Below, piece after piece: positions 15,570 to 23,065 of a stretch of DNA of 43,491 nucleotides. How positions within the stretch are numbered: the stretch's first letter is position 1; every line of letters starts with the position of its first letter. The notes under the pieces were generated by a model. It did no database searches. It was given only the letters and a program-made list of their open reading frames with translations, and was not told the DNA's origin. Origin of the DNA: an uncultured Kiritimatiellota bacterium (GTDB lineage: Bacteria; Verrucomicrobiota; Kiritimatiellia; RFP12; UBA1067); assembly GCA_934654805.1 (NCBI GenBank), contig CAKUGW010000011.1, positions 1-43,491 of the forward strand. The letters are read 5' to 3'. Made by a program: the position numbers and the translations under genes.

Positions 15570-17914
15570 CACTCCCGCTCGCGCGCGTAGGGCAGCAGAG
15601 CCTTGACCTGCGCGTAGTCGAAGGGGATCTCGCCGTAGAGGAAGTGGTTCACGAAGGGCTTGCCGCCGAGCGTCGCCTCGATGAGCAGGACACCCCGTCC
15701 CTCCCAGGCGACTGCGCCGAGGTCGAGCGTGCCGTTCGCGGGGATCGTGAAGGACGCGCGCGAAAGGACTTCGCGGCCCGTCGCCGCGTCCGTGATGCGG
15801 ACGGAGCCCTCCACGGCGGCCAGCGTGTCGTTGACGGCGATCGCGCGGCGGTCGTCGCGCACCATCACGATCTGGTCGCGCTGCGCGTTGCGGATCGTCC
15901 AGTAGGCGGGCTTCTTCGAGTAGAAGTAGTCGACGACCGCGTCGGAGAGCTGCGGCCAGCCGTCGCGGACGTTCCACCAGAGGAGGCCCGTCGTCTGCGC
16001 GAACTTGCGCGAGCGGAAGAGCTCGACGAAGGTCTTCATCGCCTCGGCCTGGACGATCTGCGACTGGTCGATGAAGGTGTCGAGGTCGGCGGACGGCGCG
16101 CCGAACATGAGCTTCACCTGGTTGGTCATCAGGTGGTTGCGCGTCCGGCCGTAGTCGCCCGTCGCGAACGGACGCGACGCCTTGCACTGGTACTCGTCGT
16201 TCCAGGACTCCGGCGTGAACTTCGCGTCCTTGAACGGGTAGAGCCCGTCCTTCGTCATCATGCGCTCGAGCGTCGACCGGTTGGGCATGCCGTGGTAGCC
16301 CATCTCCGAGACGAAGTGCGCCGGAGAGTTCGTGTAGAACGGCACCTTGTAGTAGCCGCGCGCGCCCCAGAGGTGGTTCTCGGACGGCTTCGCGAGCCCG
16401 GCGACGACGTCCGGCGAGTAGTATTCGCTCGACGGCAGGTAGGGGCGGACGGGATCGAGCTCCCAGCAGACGCGCGGAATCGTCACGCGCGAGTTGCGCT
16501 CGACGTTCGGGTCGATCTTCACGGTGCCGCGGTACTCGCCGATCATGAACTGGTCGTTCTCGTTGTTGCCGGCCCAGAGCGCGATCGCCGGGTGGTTCCT
16601 GAGGCGCAGCAGCACCTGGCGGATCTCGGCGTCCGTCACGGCCGCATAGGCGTCGTCCTGCGGAAAGCAGCCGCAGCCGGTCATGAAGTCCTGCCAGACG
16701 AGGATGCCGTTCGCGTCGCAGTAGTCGTAGAAGGCGTCCGACTCGTAGACGCCGCCGCCCCACACGCGCACCATGTTGCAGTTCAGGTCGGAGAAAAGCT
16801 CCAGCGTCGGGATCGTGTGCGCGGCGTCGCGCGAGTGCATCATGTCCAGCGGCACCCAGTTCGAGCCCCGGCAGTAGATCTTCTCGCCGTTCACGCGGAA
16901 GAGGAACTCGCCCGGCCGCTCAGCCGAATAGACGTCGTCGCGCTCGAGCGCGATCGTGCGGACGCCGATCTTCCGCACGTCAGCGGCGATCACCTTGCCC
17001 GACGCGCCGCCGACGACCTCGACCTTCGCCTCGTAGAGGGCGGGCGCGCCGTAGCTCTTCGGCCACCAGAAGTCGACGTCTCCCAGCCCGAACTCGCGGC
17101 GCGTCGCCACCGTCTCCAGCGGCCATTCGCGGCGGAACGCCTCCCGACCGTCGCGCGCGAGCGTGATGCGGTACTTCCCGCCGAGACGCTCCCGGAAGGG
17201 CAGGACGGTCCTGAACTCGACGCGGAGGGTGGCCGTGCGTTTCGCGCGGTCGATGCGGCGCGTGATCCAGTAGACGTCCTCGACGCGGGCGCGCGACTCG
17301 ACGGACAGCGTCACGTCGCGCCAGATGCCGGCGGAGACGAGGCGCGGGAAGATGTCCCAGCCGAACTGGTGGCACGCCTTGCGGAGAGGCTCGGACTCGA
17401 CCGAGCCGCTGCCGTGGAAGCCATGCGTGTCGAAGGTGAACTTCTCGGCCTCGCGCACGGGCGAGCGGAAAAGGACGGCGACCTCGTTCGCCTCGCCCTG
17501 CCGCAGTCGGTCGGTCACGTCGAAGGCGTGGGCGACCTGCATGTCCTCCGCCGTGCCGATGCGCTCGCCGTTGAGGAAGACGTCCGCGAGCGTGTCGAGG
17601 CCGCCGAAGCGCAGCGTCGCGCGTTCCGCCTTCGCGTCGAATGTCGGCGCCGCGAAGGTCTTGCGGTAGAGCCACTGCACGTTCTCCCACGTGCGCATCG
17701 CCCAGACGTTCGTGCCGACGAAGAGTGGCGGCACGACCTTCGCCCTCTCCAGCTCGAGGAATGCGTCGCCGGGCACCGTCGCCGCGAGCGTCGGCGCATC
17801 CGCCGGCACGTCCTTCAGGTCCCGGACTTCGGAGAAGTCGGGCTGCGGGAAATAGGCGAGTTGCCACTCGCCGTTCAGCGACAGCAGGGTCGCCAGCATC
17901 AGGATGACGTTCAT
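15569..17914 (-). CDS. secreted GH2 beta-mannosidase-like glycosidase
   Basis: 781 residues from the ATG at 17914, chosen because it has AGGA about 11 nt upstream and begins with a hydrophobic MNVILMLATLLSLNG. Domain order: GH2 sugar-binding beta-sandwich (NGEWQLAYFPQPDF, then FAAPTFDAKAERATLRFGGL), immunoglobulin-like domain, TIM barrel. The acid/base Glu sits in ALWAGNNENDQF and the nucleophile Glu in FVSEMGYHG. The barrel motif VRVWGGGVYESDAFYDYCD is typical of beta-mannosidases. Likely trims mannosides from plant or host glycans in the periplasm. Its promoter and a palindrome lie upstream. Confidence 0.9.
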   Translation of the reverse strand: MNVILMLATLLSLNGEWQLAYFPQPDFSEVRDLKDVPADAPTLAATVPGDAFLELERAKVVPPLFVGTNVWAMRTWENVQWLYRKTFAAPTFDAKAERATLRFGGLDTLADVFLNGERIGTAEDMQVAHAFDVTDRLRQGEANEVAVLFRSPVREAEKFTFDTHGFHGSGSVESEPLRKACHQFGWDIFPRLVSAGIWRDVTLSVESRARVEDVYWITRRIDRAKRTATLRVEFRTVLPFRERLGGKYRITLARDGREAFRREWPLETVATRREFGLGDVDFWWPKSYGAPALYEAKVEVVGGASGKVIAADVRKIGVRTIALERDDVYSAERPGEFLFRVNGEKIYCRGSNWVPLDMMHSRDAAHTIPTLELFSDLNCNMVRVWGGGVYESDAFYDYCDANGILVWQDFMTGCGCFPQDDAYAAVTDAEIRQVLLRLRNHPAIALWAGNNENDQFMIGEYRGTVKIDPNVERNSRVTIPRVCWELDPVRPYLPSSEYYSPDVVAGLAKPSENHLWGARGYYKVPFYTNSPAHFVSEMGYHGMPNRSTLERMMTKDGLYPFKDAKFTPESWNDEYQCKASRPFATGDYGRTRNHLMTNQVKLMFGAPSADLDTFIDQSQIVQAEAMKTFVELFRSRKFAQTTGLLWWNVRDGWPQLSDAVVDYFYSKKPAYWTIRNAQRDQIVMVRDDRRAIAVNDTLAAVEGSVRITDAATGREVLSRASFTIPANGTLDLGAVAWEGRGVLLIEATLGGKPFVNHFLYGEIPFDYAQVKALLPYARERE

Positions 17915-17955
17915 CTTTTCATGTCCTCGCTTGAGCGGTTGAAGAAAACGGCCGT

Positions 17956-17984
17956 AGTTTACCAAAAAACGTCCTGCGAGGCAA
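17956..17984 (-). promoter_or_regulatory. GH2 promoter: TTGCCT-N17-TAAACT, extended -10
   Basis: On the - strand, -35 TTGCCT (17984-17979), a 17-nt spacer ending TGG, and TAAACT (17961-17956). The -10 context TAAACTACGG closely resembles the tRNA promoter's TAAACTACGC. The start codon is about 40 nt downstream, leaving room for a leader with AGGA. Confidence 0.55.
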
Positions 17985-17985
17985 A

Positions 17986-17999
17986 CCTGCTTAAGCAGG
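17986..17999. promoter_or_regulatory. 14-bp perfect palindrome CCTGCTTAAGCAGG beside the GH2 promoter
   Basis: A perfect palindrome ending 1 nt upstream of the GH2 -35 box. The position suits an activator or repressor dimer, for example a sugar-responsive regulator. This is inference from position and symmetry only. Confidence 0.45.
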
Positions 18000-18085
18000 C
18001 TGTTGGGCGCAGGACGAATGGCTGTAGGTTAAGCTCTCGCAGGGCAAACGGGCGGTTGCCAAATGGGCAGGAGATTGATGGCCGG
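18000..18085. other. gap upstream of the ATPase fragment
   Basis: No intact gene. The same frame as the following ATPase fragment stays open here and may be more of it, but I cannot recognise the residues. Confidence 0.4.
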
Positions 18086-18223
18086 AACCCCTATTACCTC
18101 TCGTCGCCCGAAGAGGTGGCGGCGATTCGCGGGCCGTTCCGCGTCTTCCTCGGACAGGCCTGGGAGATGCTGGTGCGTGAGACGCTGCGTCAACGGGCGA
18201 TTCCCAGCATGCCCGGACGCTGA
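18086..18223 (+). pseudogene. C-terminal fragment resembling an AAA-type ATPase (DUF234-like end)
   Basis: The frame reads NPYYLSSPEEVAAIRGPFRV, then FLGQAWEMLVRETLRQRAIP and a TGA at 18221-18223. The F-L-G-x-x-x-E-x-L-V-R-E pattern resembles the C-terminal region of archaeal-type/DUF234 ATPases. No ATP-binding N-terminal domain is present. Assignment is tentative. Confidence 0.4.
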
Positions 18224-18611
18224 CGAAAGGTCTCACCGGGGTCGGACCCCATTGGTGGGGTTCGAGTGGTGGGGTTGTGGGGTCCCCTCGTGGATGCGGG
18301 GTCTGTCCCCAGATTGACGTTGCAAAAGCGAGCAGAAACAGTCTGTTTTGTGGAGTTATTTTGAAATGAGAATACGCTGCGGAAAATTCCAGCGGGAAGC
18401 CGGCGAAGGCGTCCACGGATTTCACGGATTCGCACGGATTGGGGTCTCATCGGGGTCAGCAACTGTAAATTTTCACGGGAAAATTTGAGCGGTTTGTCTA
18501 AGCAAACGGACGGGTATCCCTTGCGCGTCAGCGTAGGGAAAAGATAGCAAGGAAGAGGGGGGTGCGGGGGGGAGGAGGAAGGGAAGAGAAACCCAGACCG
18601 CAGCGAATGAG
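18224..18611. repeat. repeat-rich noncoding region beside IS110
   Basis: No gene. It contains GTGGGGT-type direct repeats and a GGGGTCTGTCCCC box (about 18240-18312), three CACGGATT units (18414-18442), an inverted repeat AAATTTTC-ACGG-GAAAATTT (18467-18486) and a purine tract GGAAGAGG...GGAAGGGAAGAG (18550-18590). The last of these lies just downstream of the transposase stop and could be the insertion target or the right end of the element. Confidence 0.6.
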
Positions 18612-19625
18612 TTAGGCCGACTTTTCCTTCCTTCCGGCTTTCGCGTTCTTCTTTGTCGAGTCGGGCTCTGCCTTGGGCACAAAGGCTGGATCCCGGGCGA
18701 TTCGGTTCAACAAAGACAGCAGCTTTCGCATTGTCGGAATCATCGACCAGTTGTGCGGATTCCCCTCCGCCCGCTTTTTGCGGCAGTAGCCGCCGAGGAT
18801 GTCGTTCCATTGGATCGAGGCCAGCGTCGCCATATAAAGTGCGCCACGCACGTCTTTGCGCCCTCCCCAGATCCTGCGCATCCATTCCTTCGTGCCGCTC
18901 TGCTTTTCCTCCGGGGCGATTCCAACTAGTCTGAAGAGCTTTGCGTCAGGCAGCGTGCCGATCTCAGGAAGGCCGGCGAGGATTGGGATCGACGTGATGT
19001 CGCGGACGCCGCCGACCAAGCAGAAGCGTTTATGCAGGCCGTCCATCCGTTCGTTTCTGGCGACGGATTCGAGGCAGGACTTTTCGGCCTTGTCGATCAC
19101 CTTCTCAAGATGCGTGATTTGCTCCCGGAGAAGTTTCTTCGTCTCCGCGTCAATCTCCGTTTCGAGCTTGCAGGTCAAGGCCGTTCGCGCATCCATCATC
19201 GACTGGCGAAACTTGGCCTTGCGCCTGAGTTCGACAGTGTCAACGTCCTGCTTGTCAAGAATGCGAACGCCGATCCTGTCGGCAAAACGCGAGATGAGCG
19301 CGGCGTCTATGGAGTCGTTCTTCGAGAAGTTCCCTTCGGCCTTCGCGAACTGGCGGACCCGCAGCGCATCCGCATAGGCGACCTTGACGTCGAACTTGTG
19401 CAGAAAGGCCATGAGATCCAGCTCGTAGCCGCCGGTCGGTTCGACACAGACGACGGCATCGGCCTTTCTGGCGATGTCGCGCAGTTTCCTAAACCCTTCG
19501 ATTGTGTTGTCGACTTGTCCTGTCGTCGGACGGACGCCTTCCTTCGTCGCCGGGACAAACATGTCGAGTTTGGCCTTGGAGACGTCAACTCCGATGTGCA
19601 CGGTGGGCACGGAATCCGATTTCAT
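18612..19625 (-). CDS. IS110-family transposase (DEDD recombinase)
   Basis: 337 residues and apparently intact. The N-terminal RuvC-like DEDD domain shows VHIGVDVSKAKLDMF (Asp), CVEPTGGYE (Glu) and KNDSIDAALISRF (two Asp). A coiled region follows, then the Transposase_20 domain with LVGIAPEEKQSGTKEW, whose QSG holds the family's catalytic Ser, and GGRKDVRGALYMA. The start ATG at 19625 lies a few nt after a TATAGC-like -10. The upstream noncoding end folds like a bridge RNA. IS110 elements lack terminal inverted repeats, so element ends cannot be placed exactly. Confidence 0.93.
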   Translation of the reverse strand: MKSDSVPTVHIGVDVSKAKLDMFVPATKEGVRPTTGQVDNTIEGFRKLRDIARKADAVVCVEPTGGYELDLMAFLHKFDVKVAYADALRVRQFAKAEGNFSKNDSIDAALISRFADRIGVRILDKQDVDTVELRRKAKFRQSMMDARTALTCKLETEIDAETKKLLREQITHLEKVIDKAEKSCLESVARNERMDGLHKRFCLVGGVRDITSIPILAGLPEIGTLPDAKLFRLVGIAPEEKQSGTKEWMRRIWGGRKDVRGALYMATLASIQWNDILGGYCRKKRAEGNPHNWSMIPTMRKLLSLLNRIARDPAFVPKAEPDSTKKNAKAGRKEKSA

Positions 19626-19712
19626 GCTATACTATCCTTGTCTGGAGGTTGAACCGGGAGGCTTGGACGACTCCCGAAACACCTGTACAACTGTTGAGCC
19701 TTTAGACGAAAC

Positions 19713-19841
19713 GCGGCGGTGGGCTGCGCTGACCCGGAGAGTTAGGTCTCTGGACCCCAAAGAGCCTCGCCGCCGCAGGCCCGTCTTGGGAGGCCTTCCC
19801 TTGACGGGCCGTTCTGTCCAGGCACTATGCCCGGTGAACGG
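19713..19841 (-). ncRNA. candidate IS110 bridge RNA
   Basis: The noncoding end upstream of the transposase, read on the same strand, folds into three successive stem-loops. (1) CCGTTC/GAACGG closes an inner CCGGGCA-TAG-TGCCTGG hairpin (19841-19809). (2) CCCGTC/GACGGG closes a 17-nt internal loop AAGGGAAGGCCTCCCAA (19808-19780), the expected place of the target-binding loop. (3) GCGGCGG/CCGCCGC closes a 50-nt loop with an inner GGTC-CAGA-GACC hairpin (19776-19713), the expected donor-binding loop. Order and sizes match the 5' stem-loop, target loop and donor loop known for IS621-type elements. TATCCT at 19848-19843 is a possible -10 but sits very close. Confidence 0.6.
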
Positions 19842-20159
19842 TAGGATAGTCTACCAAAATTCGATTAGACAAGACCCCATAGACGCCCAGACCCTTTGAA
19901 TGGTGATTATGTCATGGCGACAAGATACGTTTTGAAATGTCGCCGGTTGTCTCGCCCTCCGTCATCGTCTCAATCTTCCTCTCTGCGCTCTCTGCCTCTC
20001 CGCGACTCTGCATACCCCCCCCCCCCCCCTCGCCCTCGCGGGAACGAAAAGTGAAGCCGCAAAAAAGGGAAGCGATCACTGCGTAGATTTTCGCGGCTGA
20101 TCGCGTTCTTTGTCCTTGGACGGCGCTGCTGCCTCCGCAAAACAGAAAGGAAGACGACC
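19842..20159. other. noncoding gap between IS110 and the FGE-domain gene
   Basis: No gene. It holds the presumed left end of IS110 (about 19850-19900, boundary unknown), a CTCTCTGCG-type short-period tract (about 19974-20010), a run of 15 C (20015-20029) and an inverted repeat GCGATCA...TGATCGC (about 20072-20104). GTAGATTTTCG...GCGTTCTT (20083-20110) also occurs upstream of the second FGE-domain gene. Confidence 0.6.
20015..20029 (+). repeat. C15 homopolymer 130 nt upstream of the FGE-domain gene
   Basis: Fifteen consecutive C in the intergenic region. A run this long is prone to slippage and could alter promoter spacing, though no promoter is clearly placed around it. Confidence 0.9.
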
Positions 20160-21110
20160 ATGGACAAGACAATCATCATCTGCGCAACCGCTCTTCTCGG
20201 GCTTGCCGCGTTCGCACAGGGCCGACAGGGGATGGGACGGCGCATGAGGGAGAATCCGGATGCGAAACTGCACCGCTTCTCCACAACCGTGGAAAAGGAA
20301 CGCCCGCAGCTCAACGACGAGACGAAACGCCTCATTGCGGCATACCACCGCAATCCGACGGACGAGAACCGCGCCGCCCTGCGCAAGCGATGCGCAATCA
20401 ACTACGACAACATCGTCAAGCGCAAGAAGGCGAAGCTGGAGGAGCTGAAGCGCACCGCCCGGCACCAGTCGAAGGTGGACGAGATGCAGGAGATCGTGGA
20501 CGAGATGATCGCCAACCGCGAACACCGCATCGACCAGACGATGGCGCGGTTCACCGATTCGCGATTTCGCGGCAAGGCGCGTCGCCCCGCGACCGCCGGC
20601 TACCTTCCGCTCCTCGGCGCGGCGAAAAACGTCTCGGTCGCATACGCGCCCGTCACGAACGAGGGCTACGCCAAGTTCACGGGGAAGCCGGCCGCAGAGG
20701 GAACGGAGAAGCACCCCGTGACGAACGTATCCGTCGAGGACGCAGCAAAATACTGCACGTGGCTCGGCGAGCGCGATCCGGCGCACACCTACCGCCTCCC
20801 GACGGAAGAGGAATGGGAACTCGCCGCCGGGCACATGCCGAAGGATGCCGACTTCAATTGCGGGGCAGGCGATTCGATCCGCCCCGTGGATGCGTTCGCG
20901 CAGACGAAAGGCGCTTCCGGCGGCATCGACTTCTGGGGCAACTGCTGGGAGTGGACGGCAACCAAGCGCGGCGACGGCAAGTACGCGGTCAAAGGCGGAG
21001 CGTTCGACTCCAGGCGCACCGACTGCCGCACCGAGGCGAAGAACACGGCAAAGGACGCCTCCAAGGGCTACCCCAACGTGACAATCCGCCTTGTCAGGGA
21101 ATCAAAATAG
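20160..21110 (+). CDS. secreted protein with helical domain and FGE-sulfatase domain
   Basis: 316 residues. Signal peptide (TIIICATALLGLAAFAQG). Residues 40-145 are charged helices (NYDNIVKRKKAKLEELKRTA, then VDEMQEIVDEMIANREHRID). From about residue 150 an FGE/SUMF1-type fold follows: PVTNVSVEDAAKYCTWL, RLPTEEEWELAAGH, WGNCWEWTA and the C-terminal KGGAFDSRRTDCRTE. Of the two Cys in active formylglycine-generating enzymes, the first position is Ser here and only the second (TDC) remains, so it is probably not an oxidase. A binding or structural role is more likely. Ribosome site GAAAGGAAG upstream. Paralogue at 35411. Confidence 0.75.
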   Translation: MDKTIIICATALLGLAAFAQGRQGMGRRMRENPDAKLHRFSTTVEKERPQLNDETKRLIAAYHRNPTDENRAALRKRCAINYDNIVKRKKAKLEELKRTARHQSKVDEMQEIVDEMIANREHRIDQTMARFTDSRFRGKARRPATAGYLPLLGAAKNVSVAYAPVTNEGYAKFTGKPAAEGTEKHPVTNVSVEDAAKYCTWLGERDPAHTYRLPTEEEWELAAGHMPKDADFNCGAGDSIRPVDAFAQTKGASGGIDFWGNCWEWTATKRGDGKYAVKGGAFDSRRTDCRTEAKNTAKDASKGYPNVTIRLVRESK

Positions 21111-21130
21111 CGTCATAAAGGAGGCTTTGC

Positions 21131-21829
21131 ATGAAGATGATAATCGGACTTGCGACGGCAACATTAGCCGCGAACGTATTCGCGGCAGAATGCAAGGATG
21201 GCACCTGTTCGCTGCCTACTGTCGGAGAGGCGATGTACACTGTCCTGTCTCTCGTTCCGGAATCTGCCGTGGAGCCGATCAAGCCCGCGACGCGCCTCAA
21301 GTCGCTTGACGGCAAGACGATTGCGCTCGTGGGCGGCAGCTTCATGGCAAACATGACGCATCCCGAACTGAAGCGGCTCATCCTTGGCGAATATCCGACG
21401 GCGAAGGTGTATGTGTTGAGCGAAATCGGCTCGGCGGGACCGTATCCGCGTCCGGGTGTGGTGCGCCGCGAGAAGGACGAGTTTCAGCGCAAGCTGAAGG
21501 AGTTCAAGGTCGATGCCGTCGTCTCCGGCAACGGCGGATGCGGACTTTGCACGCCGAAGGAGACGGGCTCGTGCATCGCCGCCGAAGTGCTGGGCATTCC
21601 GTCAGTGATGATCGCCGCGCCGGGCTTCGTGAAACAGGCTAAGAGCGCGGCGGCTGCAGCGAAATGGCGAGCGCTCCCGCGACCCGCAACGTTGGCAAGG
21701 CCGACGTCGGTGAGAAATGCGGGGAAGTGGCAGGCCAGACCGACAAATGACCGGCCGCGCTTGATTTCAGCGCGGCGGTTTTGCTATACTGTTTATGTCT
21801 TCTGGCGAGAGCCTGCGGACGAGGCATAG
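21131..21829 (+). CDS. exported UGSC-like cysteine protein, C-terminus apparently scrambled
   Basis: 232 codons with an ideal AAAGGAGG ribosome site and a probable signal peptide (IIGLATATLAANVFA). The core GKTIALVGGSFMANMTHPEL, then VVSGNGGCGLCTPKETGSCI and AEVLGIPSVMIAAPGF, resembles the UGSC family (related to selenoprotein reductases), with TGSC in place of UGSC. After PGFVKQAK the frame turns into low-complexity sequence and runs through the RNA element at 21761, which is not plausible coding. Another frame there ends neatly at TGA 21748-21750, so a frameshift or recombination probably removed the true C-terminus. Confidence 0.55.
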   Translation: MKMIIGLATATLAANVFAAECKDGTCSLPTVGEAMYTVLSLVPESAVEPIKPATRLKSLDGKTIALVGGSFMANMTHPELKRLILGEYPTAKVYVLSEIGSAGPYPRPGVVRREKDEFQRKLKEFKVDAVVSGNGGCGLCTPKETGSCIAAEVLGIPSVMIAAPGFVKQAKSAAAAAKWRALPRPATLARPTSVRNAGKWQARPTNDRPRLISARRFCYTVYVFWREPADEA

Positions 21830-21855
21830 TTCGGGAACTAATCGAGAGCGTCAAG
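21761..21855 (+). ncRNA. structured leader RNA element, copy 1 (with promoter)
   Basis: A 95-nt segment repeated at 24703. It opens with a promoter: TTGATT, 18 nt ending TGC, TATACT (21785-21790), so the RNA would begin near 21797. The RNA folds as ATGTCTT paired with GAGGCAT around a GGC-GAGA-GCC hairpin, then AGTT-CGGG-AACT, then GAGCGTCAAG. Between copies, the right arm changes AAGACAT to GAGGCAT and pairing is kept by G-U pairs. The DUF3990 ATG follows 16 nt later with no Shine-Dalgarno, so the element is that operon's 5' leader. No known Rfam family is recognised. Confidence 0.6.
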
Positions 21856-21871
21856 ACTGATAGAACGACCG

Positions 21872-22351
21872 ATGAAACTATACCATGGAAGCAATGTTGA
21901 GGTAGCTGTACCGAAGTTGATGTCCAGTGTCCGTGCGCTGGATTTCGGATGCGCTTTCTATCTCACGTCCGACAGCGAGCAAGCGGCTCGCTGGGCCAGG
22001 ACGACGGTTCTCCGTCGCGGCGAGGGACAGGCTGTGGTGTCGGTTTATGAATTTGATGAAGCCGCCGCCTCGGCACTGAGTACGCTGCGTTTTAACGCAC
22101 CAGATTCCGAATGGCTGCGATATGTGACGCGCAACAGGACCGGAATGTTGGTTGATGTGGACTACGACATCGTGTCTGGACCGATTGCAAACGACAACAC
22201 GATGCCTGTGCTGAACCTCTACTTTAAAGGGGCGTATTCCGAGGAGGAGGCGTTGCGTCGGCTTCTTCCTCAACGCCTCAAGGATCAGTTCGCGATGAAG
22301 ACGGATGCCGCGCTGTCGTGTCTGAGGTTTCTGGAAGGGAGGGCTGTATGA
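21872..22351 (+). CDS. DUF3990 protein, likely ADP-ribosyltransferase-fold toxin
   Basis: 159 residues. The N-terminal KLYHGSNVEVAVPKL and the following LDFGCAFYLTSDSEQAARWA match DUF3990, a family with an ADP-ribosyltransferase-like fold (first-strand His, then Tyr in F-Y-x-T). VVSVYEFDE and WLRYVTRNR follow. It is the first gene of a three-gene operon (ATGA overlap with the next) directly behind the structured RNA leader. Such genes usually travel with small partner genes like the two that follow; a toxin-antitoxin-type role is inferred, not shown. Confidence 0.75.
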   Translation: MKLYHGSNVEVAVPKLMSSVRALDFGCAFYLTSDSEQAARWARTTVLRRGEGQAVVSVYEFDEAAASALSTLRFNAPDSEWLRYVTRNRTGMLVDVDYDIVSGPIANDNTMPVLNLYFKGAYSEEEALRRLLPQRLKDQFAMKTDAALSCLRFLEGRAV

Positions 22352-22593
22352 GCAGCGTTCCTGTTGACATGCTCGACTACTACGACGAAGAGGTTGTCCG
22401 TCGTATTATCGAGAAATACGGCTACAGCGAGCGCGAAGCGCTCGGACTGTTCTTGGAGTCTCAGACTTACGGCATGCTTGCGAATCCTGCGATGGAAATG
22501 TGGCAGTTCGGTCCTGAGGGGATATTCAACATCTGGGAAAGCGAAAAGATCACCGGTTCGCCGAAGAACTCGGCATACCTGAGGATGGACTGA
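22348..22593 (+). CDS. small protein of the DUF3990 module (partner/antitoxin candidate)
   Basis: 81 residues, starting at the ATGA overlap with DUF3990 and preceded by GGAGGG. The features EREALGLFLESQTYGMLANP and GIFNIWESEKITGSPKNSAY look like the small helical proteins often encoded next to DUF3990 and DUF3791. No catalytic motif is seen. Translational coupling supports a protein that acts with, or neutralises, the upstream product. Confidence 0.7.
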   Translation: MSSVPVDMLDYYDEEVVRRIIEKYGYSEREALGLFLESQTYGMLANPAMEMWQFGPEGIFNIWESEKITGSPKNSAYLRMD

Positions 22594-22594
22594 C

Positions 22595-22789
22595 ATGAGC
22601 AGAGAATTCAGCTTCTTCATCTACCTGCTGGAACGATACGCCGAACATCTCGGTGTGACCGCCGATGTCGCCTATCGCCGCCTCATGGACAAGAACCTCG
22701 TCGACTATGCCGTGGGGATGTACGAACTGTATCACGTCGAGGCGATCGAAAACGCCTTCGCCGACCTGGACAGGCGCTTGTCGGCATAG
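22595..22789 (+). CDS. DUF3791-like small protein
   Basis: 64 residues starting 1 nt after the previous stop. FSFFIYLLERYAEHLGVTAD, then DYAVGMYELYHVEAIENAFA, fits the DUF3791 pattern (F-x-x-Y-x-L-E-x-Y ... V-x-D-Y ... Y-E-x-L-H). All-helical and probably cytosolic. It completes the three-gene module; the IS30-like element is inserted just downstream. Confidence 0.7.
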   Translation: MSREFSFFIYLLERYAEHLGVTADVAYRRLMDKNLVDYAVGMYELYHVEAIENAFADLDRRLSA

Positions 22790-22792
22790 ACA

Positions 22793-22807
22793 ACAATCAT
22801 AAACCGC
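22793..22807 (+). repeat. 15-bp direct repeat ACAATCATAAACCGC, left copy
   Basis: Identical to 24666-24680 on the other side of the IS30-like element. It stands 4 nt outside the left inverted repeat (3 nt on the right). Confidence 0.85.
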
Positions 22808-22866
22808 CGTCGCTTCCAGAACTAAACTGGAATTCTGAAAGTAAACCGTCTGAATTTCGCTAAAGT

Positions 22867-22901
22867 CCGCCCGGTGTGATTCGTCGCATCGGGTGGTTTT
22901 T
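22867..22901 (+). terminator. Rho-independent terminator near the left end of the IS
   Basis: A 13-bp stem with G-T pairs (CCGCCCGGTGTGA / TCGCATCGGGTGG), TTCG loop and TTTTT. It would stop transcripts coming from the DUF3990 operon before they cross the element. Confidence 0.75.
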
Positions 22902-23065
22902 CATCTTCGCCCTTCAAGTCTGCCGTTTTCGCTTGTTTTTCGGTGCCATCACCCGCTTGCGCGGACTTTTTGATACAATGCTCCCGCATCCCGGGGCCAG
23001 GAGTGAATTTTCGGTTCAGTGTCACTGGCGTCGGGCTGGGTTAGGCCTTCGAAAGGGGGCCTATT

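Noticed and set aside
15548..18223. 891-codon + strand frame opposite the GH2 gene
   Set aside because: Antisense shadow of the beta-mannosidase. Only its last ~45 codons, outside that gene, look like real (decayed) coding sequence.
21639..21854. Small - strand ORF overlapping RNA copy 1, similar to one over copy 2
   Set aside because: The two peptides are alike only because the DNA element is repeated. Changes preserve RNA stems, and there is no ribosome site on that strand.
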